Shown: positions 52,068 through 61,788 of the stretch, piece after piece | How positions within the stretch are numbered: position 1 is the first letter of the stretch | Layout: each line of letters begins with the position of its first letter | Origin: Nakamurella panacisegetis | GTDB lineage: Bacteria > Actinomycetota > Actinomycetes > Mycobacteriales > Nakamurellaceae | Direction: 5' to 3' | Assembly: GCF_900104535.1 (NCBI RefSeq) | Contig: NZ_LT629710.1 | Location: 4,127,501 to 4,191,500 of the forward strand | DNA: 64,000 nt | The notes under the pieces: generated by a model | What the model saw: only the letters and a program-made list of their open reading frames with translations | What the model was told of the DNA's origin: nothing | Database searches by the model: none | Made by a program: the position numbers and the translations under genes

Positions 52068-55000
52068 ATGACCCGTGCTTTACTGAAATCGAATGGTCGG
52101 GCCCGCACAGCGGCCGCCCTGGTCGCCTGCACCGTCGTCGCGTTCGGAGCGACCGTCCTGGCCCCGAACGCATTCGCCGATCCGGCACCCGTGTCGGCCT
52201 CCAACACCATCGTGGTGCACGCCGACTCGGCCTTCCGCCCGGTCACGCACGTGGCCTCCGGCAGCCTCTACGGCCTGGCCGACGCCACCACCCCGGCGGA
52301 CAGTCTGGTCCAGGCGATCAAGCCCAGCGAGTTCGTGATGAAGCCTATCGGTGGCACCCAGCAGGCCACCGGCGACATCGGGGTGACGTGGCAGAAGGCT
52401 GCCGCCGCCGGCGCCAAGGTCGTCGACCGGCTGTCGGACTACTACCCCGGCTGGCCGTACCAGTTCAGCTGGTCCAACTGGGACTCGGTGGTGACCAACG
52501 AGATCGCCAAGGTCAAGGCCACCGGAATGACCAACCTCGCCGCCTGGGCACCGTGGAACGAACCCGATGGCACCTGGTTGTCGTCCAACGGCACCTTCGA
52601 GGACTTCTGGGTGCACACCTACCGGCTGATCCGCAGCCTGGATCCCACGACACCGATTCAGGGGCCCAGCTTCTCGGACAACATCAACGACATGGAGAAC
52701 TTCCTCACGGTCGCCAAGGCGACCAACACCATGCCGGACATCCTGGCCTGGCACGAATTGATCCGGTCGTCGAAGATCGCCGGAGATGTCGCCACCGTCG
52801 AAGCTCTCGAGGACAAGCTCGGCATCGCCCGTCTTCCCATCGACATCGAGGAGTACGCGACCACCGCCGAGGTGGGTATCCCCGGCTCGCTGGTGGGCTA
52901 CATCGCCAAGTTCGAACGTTTGGGTATCCGGAACGCGGAACTGCCGTTCTGGAACAGGTCCGGCCAACTCGGCGATCTGCTCACCGGTGACGGCGCGACG
53001 CCGAACGGTGCCTACTGGATGTACAAGTGGTACGCCGACATGAGCGGCAACATGGTGACCACCACCCCACCCGGCAACAACAACTTCGATGCTGCCGCCT
53101 CGCTGACCGCCGATGCCAAGGAACTGGACGTCATCACTGGCGGTACCACCGGCCCGGCCGCGGTGAACATCACCGGCCTGAACGCCACGGCCCTGGGCTC
53201 CAGTGTCGACGTCAAGCTCGAGGTCAGCCCGACCTACGGACGCACCACCGGCGTCAACGGCCCGATCACCGTCTCCGAGACCACCTATCAGGTCGGTGCC
53301 GACGGTTCCATCACCGTTCCGATCGTGATGAACCCGGCCTACGGGTACCACGTCGTCGTCACCCCGGCCAAGGCCTCGACCCCCACGCTGACCGGTGGCT
53401 ACACGTTCACGAACGTGAACTCCGGCCTGGCCATGGATCTCGGGTCCCCGGCCGCCCCGGTCGACCAGACCGCTCTCGACAGCACCAAGGCCACCCAGGT
53501 GTGGAAGCTGGTCGACGCCGGCGCCGGGCTGTACAAGATCGTCAACAACAGCACCGGCCAGTACCTGACCGTGCAGAACGGCGCCTCCGGAAACGGCGCC
53601 CCGGCCGCGACCTCTGCCGACGACGGGTCCAACAACTACCTGTGGCAGGCCGTTCCCGACGGGAAGGGCAACTACCGCCTCACCAACTTCGGCTCCGGAT
53701 ACGTCCTGGCCGTGACCGGGATGAGCAAGGCGGGCGGCGCCCAGGTGGTCCAGTGGACGGACGGCTCCTCCACCTCGGCCTGCACCGCGGCCGGAGCGCG
53801 GGCGGCCGGCAAGATCGGAAGCGGATCGCTCAACTTCTGCAACACCAGTGCCTACGTGAGCCTGCCGACCGGTGTGGTGAGCTCGTTGACCGGCGACTAC
53901 ACCGTGTCGACCTGGGTGAACCCGGCCAGCAACACCAGCTGGCAGCGGGTGTTCGACATCGGCTCCAGCAGCAACGCCAGCATGTTCCTGACCATCAGCG
54001 ACGGCACCGAGCTGCGCTACGCCATCACGACCAGCGGCGGCGGGGGCGAGCAGCGACTCAACAGCAGCACCAAGCTGCTACCGCTCAACCAGTGGTCCCT
54101 GGTGACGATCACCGTGGCCGGAACCACCGGCACCATGTACGTCAACGGACAGGTCGTGGCCACCAACACCGCCATGACGGTGCACCCGTCGGCCTTCGGT
54201 CAGAGCACCCGCAACTACATCGGCAAGTCGCAGTACAGCGATCCCGCGCTGAACGGCTCCGTGGATGACTTCAACATCTACGACCGAGCCCTGTCCGCCA
54301 CCGAGGTCGCGGCCCTGGCCGCCGGACAGGCCGGCGCCGGCAACGTTGCCTACTACAAGTTCGACGAAGCATCAGGGGCCACCGTCGTCGACTCCTCGGC
54401 CCACGCGCAGAACGCCGGCATCGTCAACGGCGCTGCGACCACCTCCACCACGGCCACCGATACGGCGACGGCGGATCACTTCTGGAAGCTGACGGCTGCG
54501 GATACCCGCACGATGCAGAGCATCACTTTCCCGACGGTCGGGGCCCTCACCGTGGGGCAGCCGGACGTCGCGCTGACCGCCACCGCAACCTCCGGGTTGG
54601 CGGTCACCTACACGGCGACCGGATCCTGCACCGTCGTCGACGGCTCGGCCCACGCGGTCGCCCCTGGCGCCTGCGCCATCACGGCATCGCAGGGCGGCAA
54701 CGACACCTACCAGCCGGCACCGGATGCCGTCCAGAACATCACCGTTGCTCCCGGCGCCATCACGGCGGGGACGCCGGACATCTCCGGTGACCCGGTGGTG
54801 GGCGTCACCCTCACCGCGGATCCCGGAACCTGGGCTCCGTCGGATGTGTCGCTGTCCTATCAGTGGTTGTCGAGCGGCGCTGCCGTCTCCGGCGCCACCG
54901 GGTCGACCTACACCCCGACCACTTCCGACATCGGCAACCAGGTCTCGGTTCAGGTGACGGCGACTAAGGACGGCTACACCACCGCCTCCGCCACCTCGGC

Positions 55001-56081
55001 CCCGACCAGCATGGTCCAGGGGGTGGTGATCGCCGGTACCCCGACCGTCACCGGTTCCGCCGTCGTGGGGAGCACCCTGACCGCCGACCCGGGCACCTGG
55101 TCCCCGTCGGACGCGATCCTGACCTACCAGTGGCTGTCCAACGGGTCGCCGATCGTCGGCGCCGGCGGGAACACCTACACGCCGACCTCATCTGATGCCG
55201 GCCAGCACATCTCGGTCACCGTCACCGGCAACAAGTCCGGGTACATCGGAGCCTCGGCCACGTCAACGGCCACCGGCAACGTGACCAACCCGGCGTCAGC
55301 GGCCACGGTCACCCTGACGTCGGCCGTCGCCCCCTCGGCGGCCGGTTGGTACACCCAGAACGTAACGGTCACCCTCTCCGCCCCCCAGGTCGGCCAGAAG
55401 GTGCAGTTCAGCCTCAATGACGGCGTCTGGACCAACTACTCCAAGCCGTTGGCCCTCAGCGCCAACGGGGCGACCACGCTGGACACCCGGGTGCTGGACA
55501 GCAAGGGCAACCTGGTCGGCGGATCCACCACCGAGACGGTGGTCAAGATCGACAAGACCAAGCCCGTTGTGGCCCTCACCCGCACCCCGGACGTGAGCAC
55601 GGGAACGCCTCGCAATCCACTGTCGTTCCTGTTCACCGCGACCGACACCTACTCAGGTGTCCAGAGCATCCAGTACCAGATCAACGGTGGTGACTGGGTC
55701 ACGGCGGGCAGCGATCCGCTCGTCCTGGATCAGGTGGGCACGTACACCATCGCCTACCGGGCCACCGATGCGGCCGGCAACGTCACTGCGGTCAAGACGG
55801 TCTCCGCGACGATCAATGCCGACGTGATCACCTCGGTCAAGGCCAGCGCCTCGACGGTCAAGGCCGGTTCGCCGGTCACGTTCACGGTGGCCGGTTACGA
55901 CCGTTACGACAACGTGCAGATCACCTACGGCACGAACACCACCTCGGTGATGACCGATGTCAAGGGCGGCGCCAAGGTCACCGTCGTCATTCCGGCCGAC
56001 TCGCCGACCGGGGCCATGAGCGTCACCGCTACCGGGTCCGACGGGGTCACCACCGCCGGGACCAAGATCACCATCAAGTAG
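52068..56081 (+). CDS. Secreted modular glycosidase with ricin, LamG and Ig-like domains
   Basis: 1337 residues from the ATG at 52068 (AAAGGAG seven bases upstream). Signal peptide to about residue 38 (VVAFGATVLAPNAFA). Catalytic (beta/alpha)8 domain of clan-A style, residues 40-440, with acid/base Glu165 in APWNEPDGTW and nucleophile candidate Glu261/262 in IDIEEYA, GH39-like. Then a ricin-type lectin (about 442-580, GGYTFTNVNSGLAMDLG), a LamG domain (582-755, TGDYTVSTWVNPASNTSWQR) and after it the ricin remainder DHFWKLTAAD. Ig-like modules follow: one with SITFPTVGALTVGQPDVALT, two 88-residue repeats starting AGTP (about 898 and 986), and three more to the end. Extracellular polysaccharide degradation feeding the ABC importer. 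No cell-wall anchor seen. Confidence 0.9.
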   Translation: MTRALLKSNGRARTAAALVACTVVAFGATVLAPNAFADPAPVSASNTIVVHADSAFRPVTHVASGSLYGLADATTPADSLVQAIKPSEFVMKPIGGTQQATGDIGVTWQKAAAAGAKVVDRLSDYYPGWPYQFSWSNWDSVVTNEIAKVKATGMTNLAAWAPWNEPDGTWLSSNGTFEDFWVHTYRLIRSLDPTTPIQGPSFSDNINDMENFLTVAKATNTMPDILAWHELIRSSKIAGDVATVEALEDKLGIARLPIDIEEYATTAEVGIPGSLVGYIAKFERLGIRNAELPFWNRSGQLGDLLTGDGATPNGAYWMYKWYADMSGNMVTTTPPGNNNFDAAASLTADAKELDVITGGTTGPAAVNITGLNATALGSSVDVKLEVSPTYGRTTGVNGPITVSETTYQVGADGSITVPIVMNPAYGYHVVVTPAKASTPTLTGGYTFTNVNSGLAMDLGSPAAPVDQTALDSTKATQVWKLVDAGAGLYKIVNNSTGQYLTVQNGASGNGAPAATSADDGSNNYLWQAVPDGKGNYRLTNFGSGYVLAVTGMSKAGGAQVVQWTDGSSTSACTAAGARAAGKIGSGSLNFCNTSAYVSLPTGVVSSLTGDYTVSTWVNPASNTSWQRVFDIGSSSNASMFLTISDGTELRYAITTSGGGGEQRLNSSTKLLPLNQWSLVTITVAGTTGTMYVNGQVVATNTAMTVHPSAFGQSTRNYIGKSQYSDPALNGSVDDFNIYDRALSATEVAALAAGQAGAGNVAYYKFDEASGATVVDSSAHAQNAGIVNGAATTSTTATDTATADHFWKLTAADTRTMQSITFPTVGALTVGQPDVALTATATSGLAVTYTATGSCTVVDGSAHAVAPGACAITASQGGNDTYQPAPDAVQNITVAPGAITAGTPDISGDPVVGVTLTADPGTWAPSDVSLSYQWLSSGAAVSGATGSTYTPTTSDIGNQVSVQVTATKDGYTTASATSAPTSMVQGVVIAGTPTVTGSAVVGSTLTADPGTWSPSDAILTYQWLSNGSPIVGAGGNTYTPTSSDAGQHISVTVTGNKSGYIGASATSTATGNVTNPASAATVTLTSAVAPSAAGWYTQNVTVTLSAPQVGQKVQFSLNDGVWTNYSKPLALSANGATTLDTRVLDSKGNLVGGSTTETVVKIDKTKPVVALTRTPDVSTGTPRNPLSFLFTATDTYSGVQSIQYQINGGDWVTAGSDPLVLDQVGTYTIAYRATDAAGNVTAVKTVSATINADVITSVKASASTVKAGSPVTFTVAGYDRYDNVQITYGTNTTSVMTDVKGGAKVTVVIPADSPTGAMSVTATGSDGVTTAGTKITIK

Positions 56082-56090
56082 AAGACAACC

Positions 56091-56140
56091 CGACCGCGGA
56101 GCGGTACCCGACCTCGTCGTCGGGTACCGCTCCGCGGTCG
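56091..56140 (+). terminator. Strong intrinsic terminator
   Basis: Perfect 22-base arms (56091-56112 and 56119-56140) with loop CTCGTC, followed by TTTC, nine bases after the glycosidase stop. Confidence 0.92.
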
Positions 56141-56240
56141 TTTCGGGGGGGTCCGACGGCAATCGACCCGGCTCATCGGGCCCGGGGCGGACGTGCGCGC
56201 CCGACCGGCCGGAGGTGGAGAACTCTTTCCCCTTTCAACA

Positions 56241-56273
56241 TATAGCGGACCGGGGGCCTTGCGGCAAGGCCCC
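56241..56273 (+). promoter_or_regulatory. Rifamycin-associated element (RAE) and -10 of helR
   Basis: GGGGCCTTGC-G-GCAAGGCCCC (56253-56273) is a perfect palindrome with ten-base arms, matching the known rifamycin-associated element that confers rifamycin induction on resistance genes of Actinomycetota. TATAGC (56241-56246) lies just upstream as -10. Confidence 0.85.
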
Positions 56274-56339
56274 GGTGGCGGCGCAGAATGGCCGGCCGAG
56301 GCCAGAACCAGCGCAAACAACCGTCCGGAGTTGAGGACT

Positions 56340-58496
56340 ATGAACCAGCGCACGACCAGCGCTTTCGCCCTTCCCGACCGCCTCTTCGCCAAAGCCGACC
56401 CGGCTCTGATCGGTGACGACGAGCGGCATTTCGCCGAGATCGCCGACAACCTGCAGCGGACGATCGCCGAGTTGTCGGCGCGCCTGGACACCGCGCGACG
56501 GGCCCGGGGCGGCCAGGGGCAGGAGGCCATGGAGCGGGACGAGGAGATCCACCGGCTGACGGCCCGGTTGCGGCCGTTGCGCCGATTCGGGCTCGACCTG
56601 ACTCTCGGGCGTATGGTCCGCGACGGCGATCCCGAGCCGGTGTACATCGGCCGGCTGGGGCTCACCGACGCCGATGGGCGCCGCCTGCTGGTCGATTGGC
56701 GCTCCCCCATCGCCGAGCCGTTCTTCGGCGCCACCCACGCCGACCCGATGGGTCTGGCCAGCCGTCGTCGCTACCGCTGGCACCGGGGCCGGATCAGCGA
56801 CTACTGGGACGAGGTGTTCACCGCGGACGGGCTCCGGACCCGCGCCGCGCTGGACGACCAATCCGCGTTCATCGCTAGCCTCGGGGCCGACCGATCCCCG
56901 CAGATGCGCGACGTCCTGGGCACGATCGCCGCCGACCAGGACGCGATCATCCGCGCCGGATCACGAGGCGCGCTGGTGGTCGACGGGGGACCAGGAACGG
57001 GCAAGACGGTCGTCGCCCTGCACCGGACGGCGTATCTGCTGTATTCCGATCCGCGGCTCGGACACCGCCGCGGCGGGGTGCTGTTCGTCGGCCCGCATCG
57101 GCCGTACCTGAACTACGTGGCCGACGTGCTGCCCAGTCTCGGCGAAGAGGGCGTGCAGACCTGCATCCTGCGGGATCTGCTCCCCGAGGGCGAGGCGGCC
57201 CCGGCCGAGGATGATCCGCGGGTGGCGCGGCTGAAGTCGTCAGTGCGGATGGTCGCGGCCATCGAGGAGGCCGTCCGCTTCTACGAGGAACCGCCGACCC
57301 GGCCGATGACGGTGGGGACCGAGTGGTCGGACATCGTGCTGACCCCGGACGACTGGGCCGACGCCTTCGATGCGCCGAATCCCGGAACCGGCCACAACGA
57401 GGCGCGGGAGGAGATCTGTCAGGCCCTGATCAGCATTGCGGTCGACAAGGACGACAGCGATGCTTCGGCCGAGGAGATCGGAAACTCGTTGCGGCAGAAC
57501 CGGGAATTGCGCTCCGCACTCAACCAGGCATGGCCACTGATCGAGCCGGCCGACCTCGTCGGGGATCTCTGGTCGGTGCCGGCCTACCTCCGCAAGTGCG
57601 CGCCCTGGCTCGGTCCCGATGATGTCCGACGACTTCAACGGTCGCAGCCGCAGGCCTGGACCGTGTCAGATCTGCCGTTGCTGGACGCGGCCCGGCACCG
57701 GTTGGGCGACTCGCGGGCCGCCGCCCGGCGCCGCCAGGAGGCGGCCGCGCTCGCGGCCGGAGGCGAACTGATGGACCGGGTGGTGAAGGACCTGATCGCC
57801 GCCGACGACTCCGAGTTGATGGTGATGTCGATGCTGCGCGGCGACGACCTGCAGAACACGCTGTCCGACAACTTCGTCCCGCCCGGCGACGAGACCGATC
57901 GGCTGGCCGGTCCGTTCGCTCACATCGTCGTCGACGAAGCCCAGGAGTTGACCGACGCAGAGTGGCAGATGCTGTTGCTGCGCTGTCCCTCTCGGAGCTT
58001 CACCGTCGTCGGCGACCGAGCTCAGGCCCGGCACGGTTTCACCGAATCGTGGGTCGAGCGACTGCAGCGGATCGGGCTCAGCCAGATCGAACTCGCGTCG
58101 CTGAGCATCAACTACCGGACGCCCGCGGAGGTCATGGTCGAGGCCGAGCCGGTGATCCGTGCTGTGCTGCCGGACGCCAACGTCCCGACCTCGGTCCGCC
58201 GCAGCGGCCGGCCGGTCCGGCACGCCGCGGTCTCCGAGTTGAACGCGGTCATCGCCGAGTGGGAGGCCGCCCACGATGACGGCATCGCCTGCGTCATCGC
58301 CGACGGCGGCGCCCACCTCGAATTCTCCGGGAATCCGCGAGTCACTCGGTTGACGCCGGAACTGTCCAAGGGCCTGGAGTTCGACCTGGTGGTCCTGGTC
58401 GACCCTGGGGCATTCGGTGGCGGGATCGAAGGAGCGGTCGATCGATACGTGGCGATGACCAGGGCCACCCAGAGCCTGGTGGTCCTGACCGGCTGA
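56340..58496 (+). CDS. helR: HelR, RNA polymerase-recycling motor ATPase (HelD family)
   Basis: 718 residues from the ATG at 56340. N-terminal coiled coil (DERHFAEIADNLQRTIAELS), the block RRLLVDWRSPIAEPFFGATH, superfamily-1 Walker A GGPGTGKTVVALHRTAYLL (about 216), HIVVDEAQELTDAEWQMLL (Walker B, about 530), and FTVVGDRAQA, ASLSINYRTPAEVM helicase motifs, ending DRYVAMTRATQSLVVLTG. Closely follows HelR, which displaces rifamycin from RNA polymerase and gives tolerance. The RAE in its leader supports this. Single gene. Confidence 0.93.
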   Translation: MNQRTTSAFALPDRLFAKADPALIGDDERHFAEIADNLQRTIAELSARLDTARRARGGQGQEAMERDEEIHRLTARLRPLRRFGLDLTLGRMVRDGDPEPVYIGRLGLTDADGRRLLVDWRSPIAEPFFGATHADPMGLASRRRYRWHRGRISDYWDEVFTADGLRTRAALDDQSAFIASLGADRSPQMRDVLGTIAADQDAIIRAGSRGALVVDGGPGTGKTVVALHRTAYLLYSDPRLGHRRGGVLFVGPHRPYLNYVADVLPSLGEEGVQTCILRDLLPEGEAAPAEDDPRVARLKSSVRMVAAIEEAVRFYEEPPTRPMTVGTEWSDIVLTPDDWADAFDAPNPGTGHNEAREEICQALISIAVDKDDSDASAEEIGNSLRQNRELRSALNQAWPLIEPADLVGDLWSVPAYLRKCAPWLGPDDVRRLQRSQPQAWTVSDLPLLDAARHRLGDSRAAARRRQEAAALAAGGELMDRVVKDLIAADDSELMVMSMLRGDDLQNTLSDNFVPPGDETDRLAGPFAHIVVDEAQELTDAEWQMLLLRCPSRSFTVVGDRAQARHGFTESWVERLQRIGLSQIELASLSINYRTPAEVMVEAEPVIRAVLPDANVPTSVRRSGRPVRHAAVSELNAVIAEWEAAHDDGIACVIADGGAHLEFSGNPRVTRLTPELSKGLEFDLVVLVDPGAFGGGIEGAVDRYVAMTRATQSLVVLTG

Positions 58497-58536
58497 CGAC
58501 CCGGCCAGGGCACTGGGACGCGTGGGACGCGGTCGG

Positions 58537-59196
58537 TCACCTGTCATCGATGTCGGGGTGGCACGTCACCCGTTCGAGGGTGGCCAGCAGGTACGCCCGG
58601 GGGCGCTTCTCGGGCCCGTCCGGGGCTCTCACCATGGTGGCGAGCAGGCCGAACCCGGCGTCGCTCAGCATCGACGCGACGTGATCCGGCTGATGCGGGT
58701 GCACGTCGAGCGACAACGGATGCCCGTAGGCGTGGTCCAGGTGCACCGGATCGTCCCCGAGATGGAACGCGAGCAACACCGAACCACCGGGCCGAAGCAC
58801 ACGGGCGAACTCGCCGAAAACGGCCGGGAGCTCACTGTCCGGCATGTGCACGACCGAATACCAGGCCAGTACGCCCGCCAGCCCACCGTCGGCGACATCC
58901 AGTGCCGTCATGGAGGACACCTCGAAGCGGATCCCCGGATGCGCCGCCCGGGCCACGTCGACCATCCCCGGCGAAAGATCGATCCCGAACACGTCCAGAC
59001 CAAGGGCCTGCAGGTGGGCGGCCACCCGGCCGGGGCCGCAGCCGACGTCCGCGACCGGACCGGCTCCCACCATTTCGGCGAACGCGGTGAGCAGGGCACG
59101 TTCGAGGGGACGCCCGTCCAGTTCGTCCCGCAGCAGTGCCTCGTAGTCCACCGCGACCGTGTCGTAGGAGGCGCGCACTTCGGATGCGGCGCTCAT
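58537..59196 (-). CDS. Class I SAM-dependent methyltransferase
   Basis: 219 residues from the ATG at 59196, overlapping the stop of the aminopeptidase gene by four bases. Motif I VADVGCGPGRVAAHL, acidic loop FGIDLSPGMV, motif post I GVLAWYSVVHMPDSEL and VLRPGGSVLLAFHLGD. Typical Methyltransf_11 type, substrate unknown; a small-molecule target is likely. Second gene of a minus-strand pair with the M18 peptidase, a pairing without clear functional logic. Confidence 0.92.
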   Translation of the reverse strand: MSAASEVRASYDTVAVDYEALLRDELDGRPLERALLTAFAEMVGAGPVADVGCGPGRVAAHLQALGLDVFGIDLSPGMVDVARAAHPGIRFEVSSMTALDVADGGLAGVLAWYSVVHMPDSELPAVFGEFARVLRPGGSVLLAFHLGDDPVHLDHAYGHPLSLDVHPHQPDHVASMLSDAGFGLLATMVRAPDGPEKRPRAYLLATLERVTCHPDIDDR

Positions 59197-60449
59197 CGCG
59201 CGTCGATGAGGAAGGCGGTGGCGGCGGCGACCAGGTGTCCGGGATCGTCGACCCCGCACAGTTCCCGGGCCGAGTGCATGGACAGCACCGGGATGCCGAC
59301 GTCGACGGTCCGGATGCCCAACCGGGTGGCGATCAATGGGCCAACGGTGCTCCCGCACGGCACGGTGTTCTTCCCGACGAACACCTGGCTGGGCACCCCG
59401 GCGTCCCGGCAGGCCCGGTGCCAGGCCGCCGCCCCGGGCGCATCGGTGGCATACCGCTGGTTGGCGTTGACCTTCAGGGTGGGGCCGGCGTTGGGCAGCG
59501 CCTGATGCGTCGGATCGTGGCGGTCCAGGTAGTTCGGATGGGCGGCGTGGGTGACGTCCACCGACAGGCACCGCGACCGGGCGAATGCCTGCCCCCGTGC
59601 GTCGAACCCGCCGGCCAGCCAGGTCAGCAGGTTCTCCAGTAGCGGCCCCGACGCGCCGGTCGCGGTGTCGCTGCCGATCTCCTCGTGGTCGAAACCGACG
59701 AACACGGAAATCATGTCGGAAACCTCGGCGGCGGCGATGAGGGCGCTGAGCCCGGCGTGCACCGAGACCAGGTTGTCCAGACGCGGTGCGGCCAACAGCT
59801 CCTGGTGCCGGCCCAGGGTCGCCGGCGGGGTGAGATCGTGCACCACCAGATCGTGTCCGGCGACGTCGGCCGGATCGAGTCCGGCCTCGCCGGCGACGAA
59901 CGCCAGGAATTCACCGGCGGTCGGATCCCCGAGTCCCCAGATCGGGAGCAGGTGCTGCTGGGCGTCCAGGGTCAGGCCCTGGTTCACGGCGCGGTCCAGG
60001 TGTACCGCCAGCTGCGGCACCCGCAGCACCGGGCGGTCGATGTTGACCAGGACGGTCGACCCGTCGAACCGCGCGAGGCGTCCGGCCAGCCCGAGGTCGC
60101 GATCGAGCCAGGAGTTGTACAGCGCTCCCCCGTAGACCTCGACCGCGACCTGACGCCAGCCGGCCCGGCCGACGTCGGGGCGCGGCTTGACCTTGAGCGT
60201 CGGCGAGTCGGTGTGGGCCGCGAACACCCGGATCGGGGTGCCTGGGCCGGCGCCGGCAGGCACGGACCAGGCCAGCAGCGTGCCGTCGCGCACCAGATAG
60301 CGCCCGCCCGGGCCCCGCTCCCCGGCCACGGCCTCGTCCTGCTCGGTGAATCCGGCCGCCCGCAACCGGGCGCCGCCCTGAGCGACCGCGTGGTACGGCG
60401 TCGGGGAGGCCGTGATGAAGTCGGCGAGGTCCTGCGTCAACCCGTTCAT
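59193..60449 (-). CDS. apeB: M18-family aminopeptidase
   Basis: 418 residues. Zinc-binding and catalytic blocks in order: VFAAHTDSPTLKVKP, LDNLVSVHAGLSALI, VFVGFDHEEIGSDTATGASG, CLSVDVTHAAHPNY, GKNTVPCGSTVGPLIATRLG and GIPVLSMHSARELCG. Forms large cytoplasmic dodecamers in the family and removes N-terminal (often acidic) residues from peptides. Full family length. Coupled to the methyltransferase downstream. Confidence 0.95.
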   Translation of the reverse strand: MNGLTQDLADFITASPTPYHAVAQGGARLRAAGFTEQDEAVAGERGPGGRYLVRDGTLLAWSVPAGAGPGTPIRVFAAHTDSPTLKVKPRPDVGRAGWRQVAVEVYGGALYNSWLDRDLGLAGRLARFDGSTVLVNIDRPVLRVPQLAVHLDRAVNQGLTLDAQQHLLPIWGLGDPTAGEFLAFVAGEAGLDPADVAGHDLVVHDLTPPATLGRHQELLAAPRLDNLVSVHAGLSALIAAAEVSDMISVFVGFDHEEIGSDTATGASGPLLENLLTWLAGGFDARGQAFARSRCLSVDVTHAAHPNYLDRHDPTHQALPNAGPTLKVNANQRYATDAPGAAAWHRACRDAGVPSQVFVGKNTVPCGSTVGPLIATRLGIRTVDVGIPVLSMHSARELCGVDDPGHLVAAATAFLIDAR

Positions 60450-60557
60450 TGCCGTTCATCATGGCCGACCGACATCGAGATGGCCCACCGGACACACCCT
60501 GGGCCGCCGCCCGGCGGGCCGTTGTTATGGTCGGGCCATGCGCACATCGAGAGCTCG

Positions 60558-60950
60558 ATGGTCTGCGCCGGCCCGGCCGTGACGGCCTGCCCGTGCGGTA
60601 GCGGAGCCGGCTACGACGAATGCTGCGGTCCCCTGCACCGAGGAGTCTCGACCGCGCCGACCGCAGAGCGGTTGATGCGCGCGCGGTACTCGGCGTTCGT
60701 CCGGCGGGAGTCGACGTACCTGCTCGAGTCGTGGCATCCCAGTACCCGGCCCGGGGCCGTCGACTTCGACCCCGAGATCCGCTGGACCGGGCTCACCGTC
60801 GAAGGTCGCCACGCCGGCGGACTACTGGACCAGGTCGGCACTGTTGCGTTCGTCGCCCGGTACCGGGCCAACGGCCGCCGCGGTGAGCAACGGGAGAACA
60901 GCCGGTTCGTCCGCGAGAACGGCCGCTGGGTCTATCTCGGCGCGGTGTGA
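60558..60950 (+). CDS. YchJ-family (UPF0225) SEC-C motif protein
   Basis: 130 residues from the ATG at 60558. The zinc-binding SEC-C motif ACPCGSGAGYDECCGPLHRG opens the protein; then APTAERLMRARYSAFVRRES and the NTF2-like half with FVARYRANGRRGEQRENSRF. The family role is unknown, with a possible link to protein quality control. The next gene starts on the last base of the stop codon (TGATG). Confidence 0.9.
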   Translation: MVCAGPAVTACPCGSGAGYDECCGPLHRGVSTAPTAERLMRARYSAFVRRESTYLLESWHPSTRPGAVDFDPEIRWTGLTVEGRHAGGLLDQVGTVAFVARYRANGRRGEQRENSRFVRENGRWVYLGAV

Positions 60951-61426
60951 TGCCGCGGCTGGTGGTGGTGCTCCCGCTCGATCCGCTGCCGCTCGGCGCC
61001 GGATGGCACCTGAACGACTGGCCGCTGCACGTGACGGTGGCGCCTACCTTCGTGATCGACGCCGAGCTGCCCACCGTGGTCGGTGCCGTCGAGCCGGTGA
61101 TGCGATCGGTGCCGGCGTTCACCGTGACCGCTGGTCCGGACGAGGGCTTCGGCCGGTCCGGGGCCATCCCGGTCTCGCTCCTGGAGCCGTCACCGATCCT
61201 GGCCGGACTGCATCGGGCCCTGCTGGGGGCGATCATCGGGATCGGCGGCGTGTTCGACGATCCCGAGTACACCGGAAACCACTACCGTCCGCACATCACC
61301 ATGACGAAGGCGGCCCGGGTGCACCCCGGCGACCGGCTGCATCTGCGTCAGGCGACCCTCGTCGACATGGAACCGGTTGGCGCGGAACGACTTCGGCACG
61401 TCGTGCGCTCGTGGACGCTGGTCTGA
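60950..61426 (+). CDS. 2'-5' RNA ligase / LigT-like 2H phosphoesterase
   Basis: 158 residues from the ATG at 60950 (a GTG one codon up is possible). Two HxT/S motifs: WPLHVTVAPTF and YRPHITMTKA, spaced as in the 2H phosphoesterase fold. Known members cut 2',3'-cyclic phosphates or join RNA ends. Coupled to the YchJ gene. Confidence 0.85.
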   Translation: MPRLVVVLPLDPLPLGAGWHLNDWPLHVTVAPTFVIDAELPTVVGAVEPVMRSVPAFTVTAGPDEGFGRSGAIPVSLLEPSPILAGLHRALLGAIIGIGGVFDDPEYTGNHYRPHITMTKAARVHPGDRLHLRQATLVDMEPVGAERLRHVVRSWTLV

Positions 61427-61451
61427 GCGCAACGCTTGTGGTGCGGGCGGA

Positions 61452-61730
61452 TCAGACGCCGGGCGCGGAAGCCTGCCGCGCGGCGACCGCCGACCGCAGC
61501 TCCCGGTTCCGGTCGATGTCCTGTTCGATCCGGTCGAGCAGGGCCCGCATTTCGTCCTTGTCCAGCTCCGCCGGGGCATCGCCGGCCAGCGACTCCACCA
61601 CCTCGGCCTGGGTGCTGAGCAGCACCTCGTGGTCCTCGTCGAACCGCGTCACCGATGTGGCGGCCGGATCGCGACCTTCGACGATCTCGAGCAGCGTGAT
61701 GATGGTGTCGAAATCGGGCTGGCCGGTCAT
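61452..61730 (-). CDS. Small helical hypothetical protein
   Basis: 92 residues from the ATG at 61730 with GAGGATCTCC upstream; upstream in-frame codons reject on that basis. Acidic and fully helical, DEDHEVLLSTQAEVVESLAG then DKDEMRALLDRIEQDIDRNR. No family recognised. Convergent with the LigT-like gene and downstream of the pentapeptide-repeat gene on the same strand. Confidence 0.6.
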   Translation of the reverse strand: MTGQPDFDTIITLLEIVEGRDPAATSVTRFDEDHEVLLSTQAEVVESLAGDAPAELDKDEMRALLDRIEQDIDRNRELRSAVAARQASAPGV

Positions 61731-61788
61731 GGAGATCCTCGCTCTGGTGTCGTGAAGGGTGTTCGGGACGAACCTGTGCGCATCGAGG

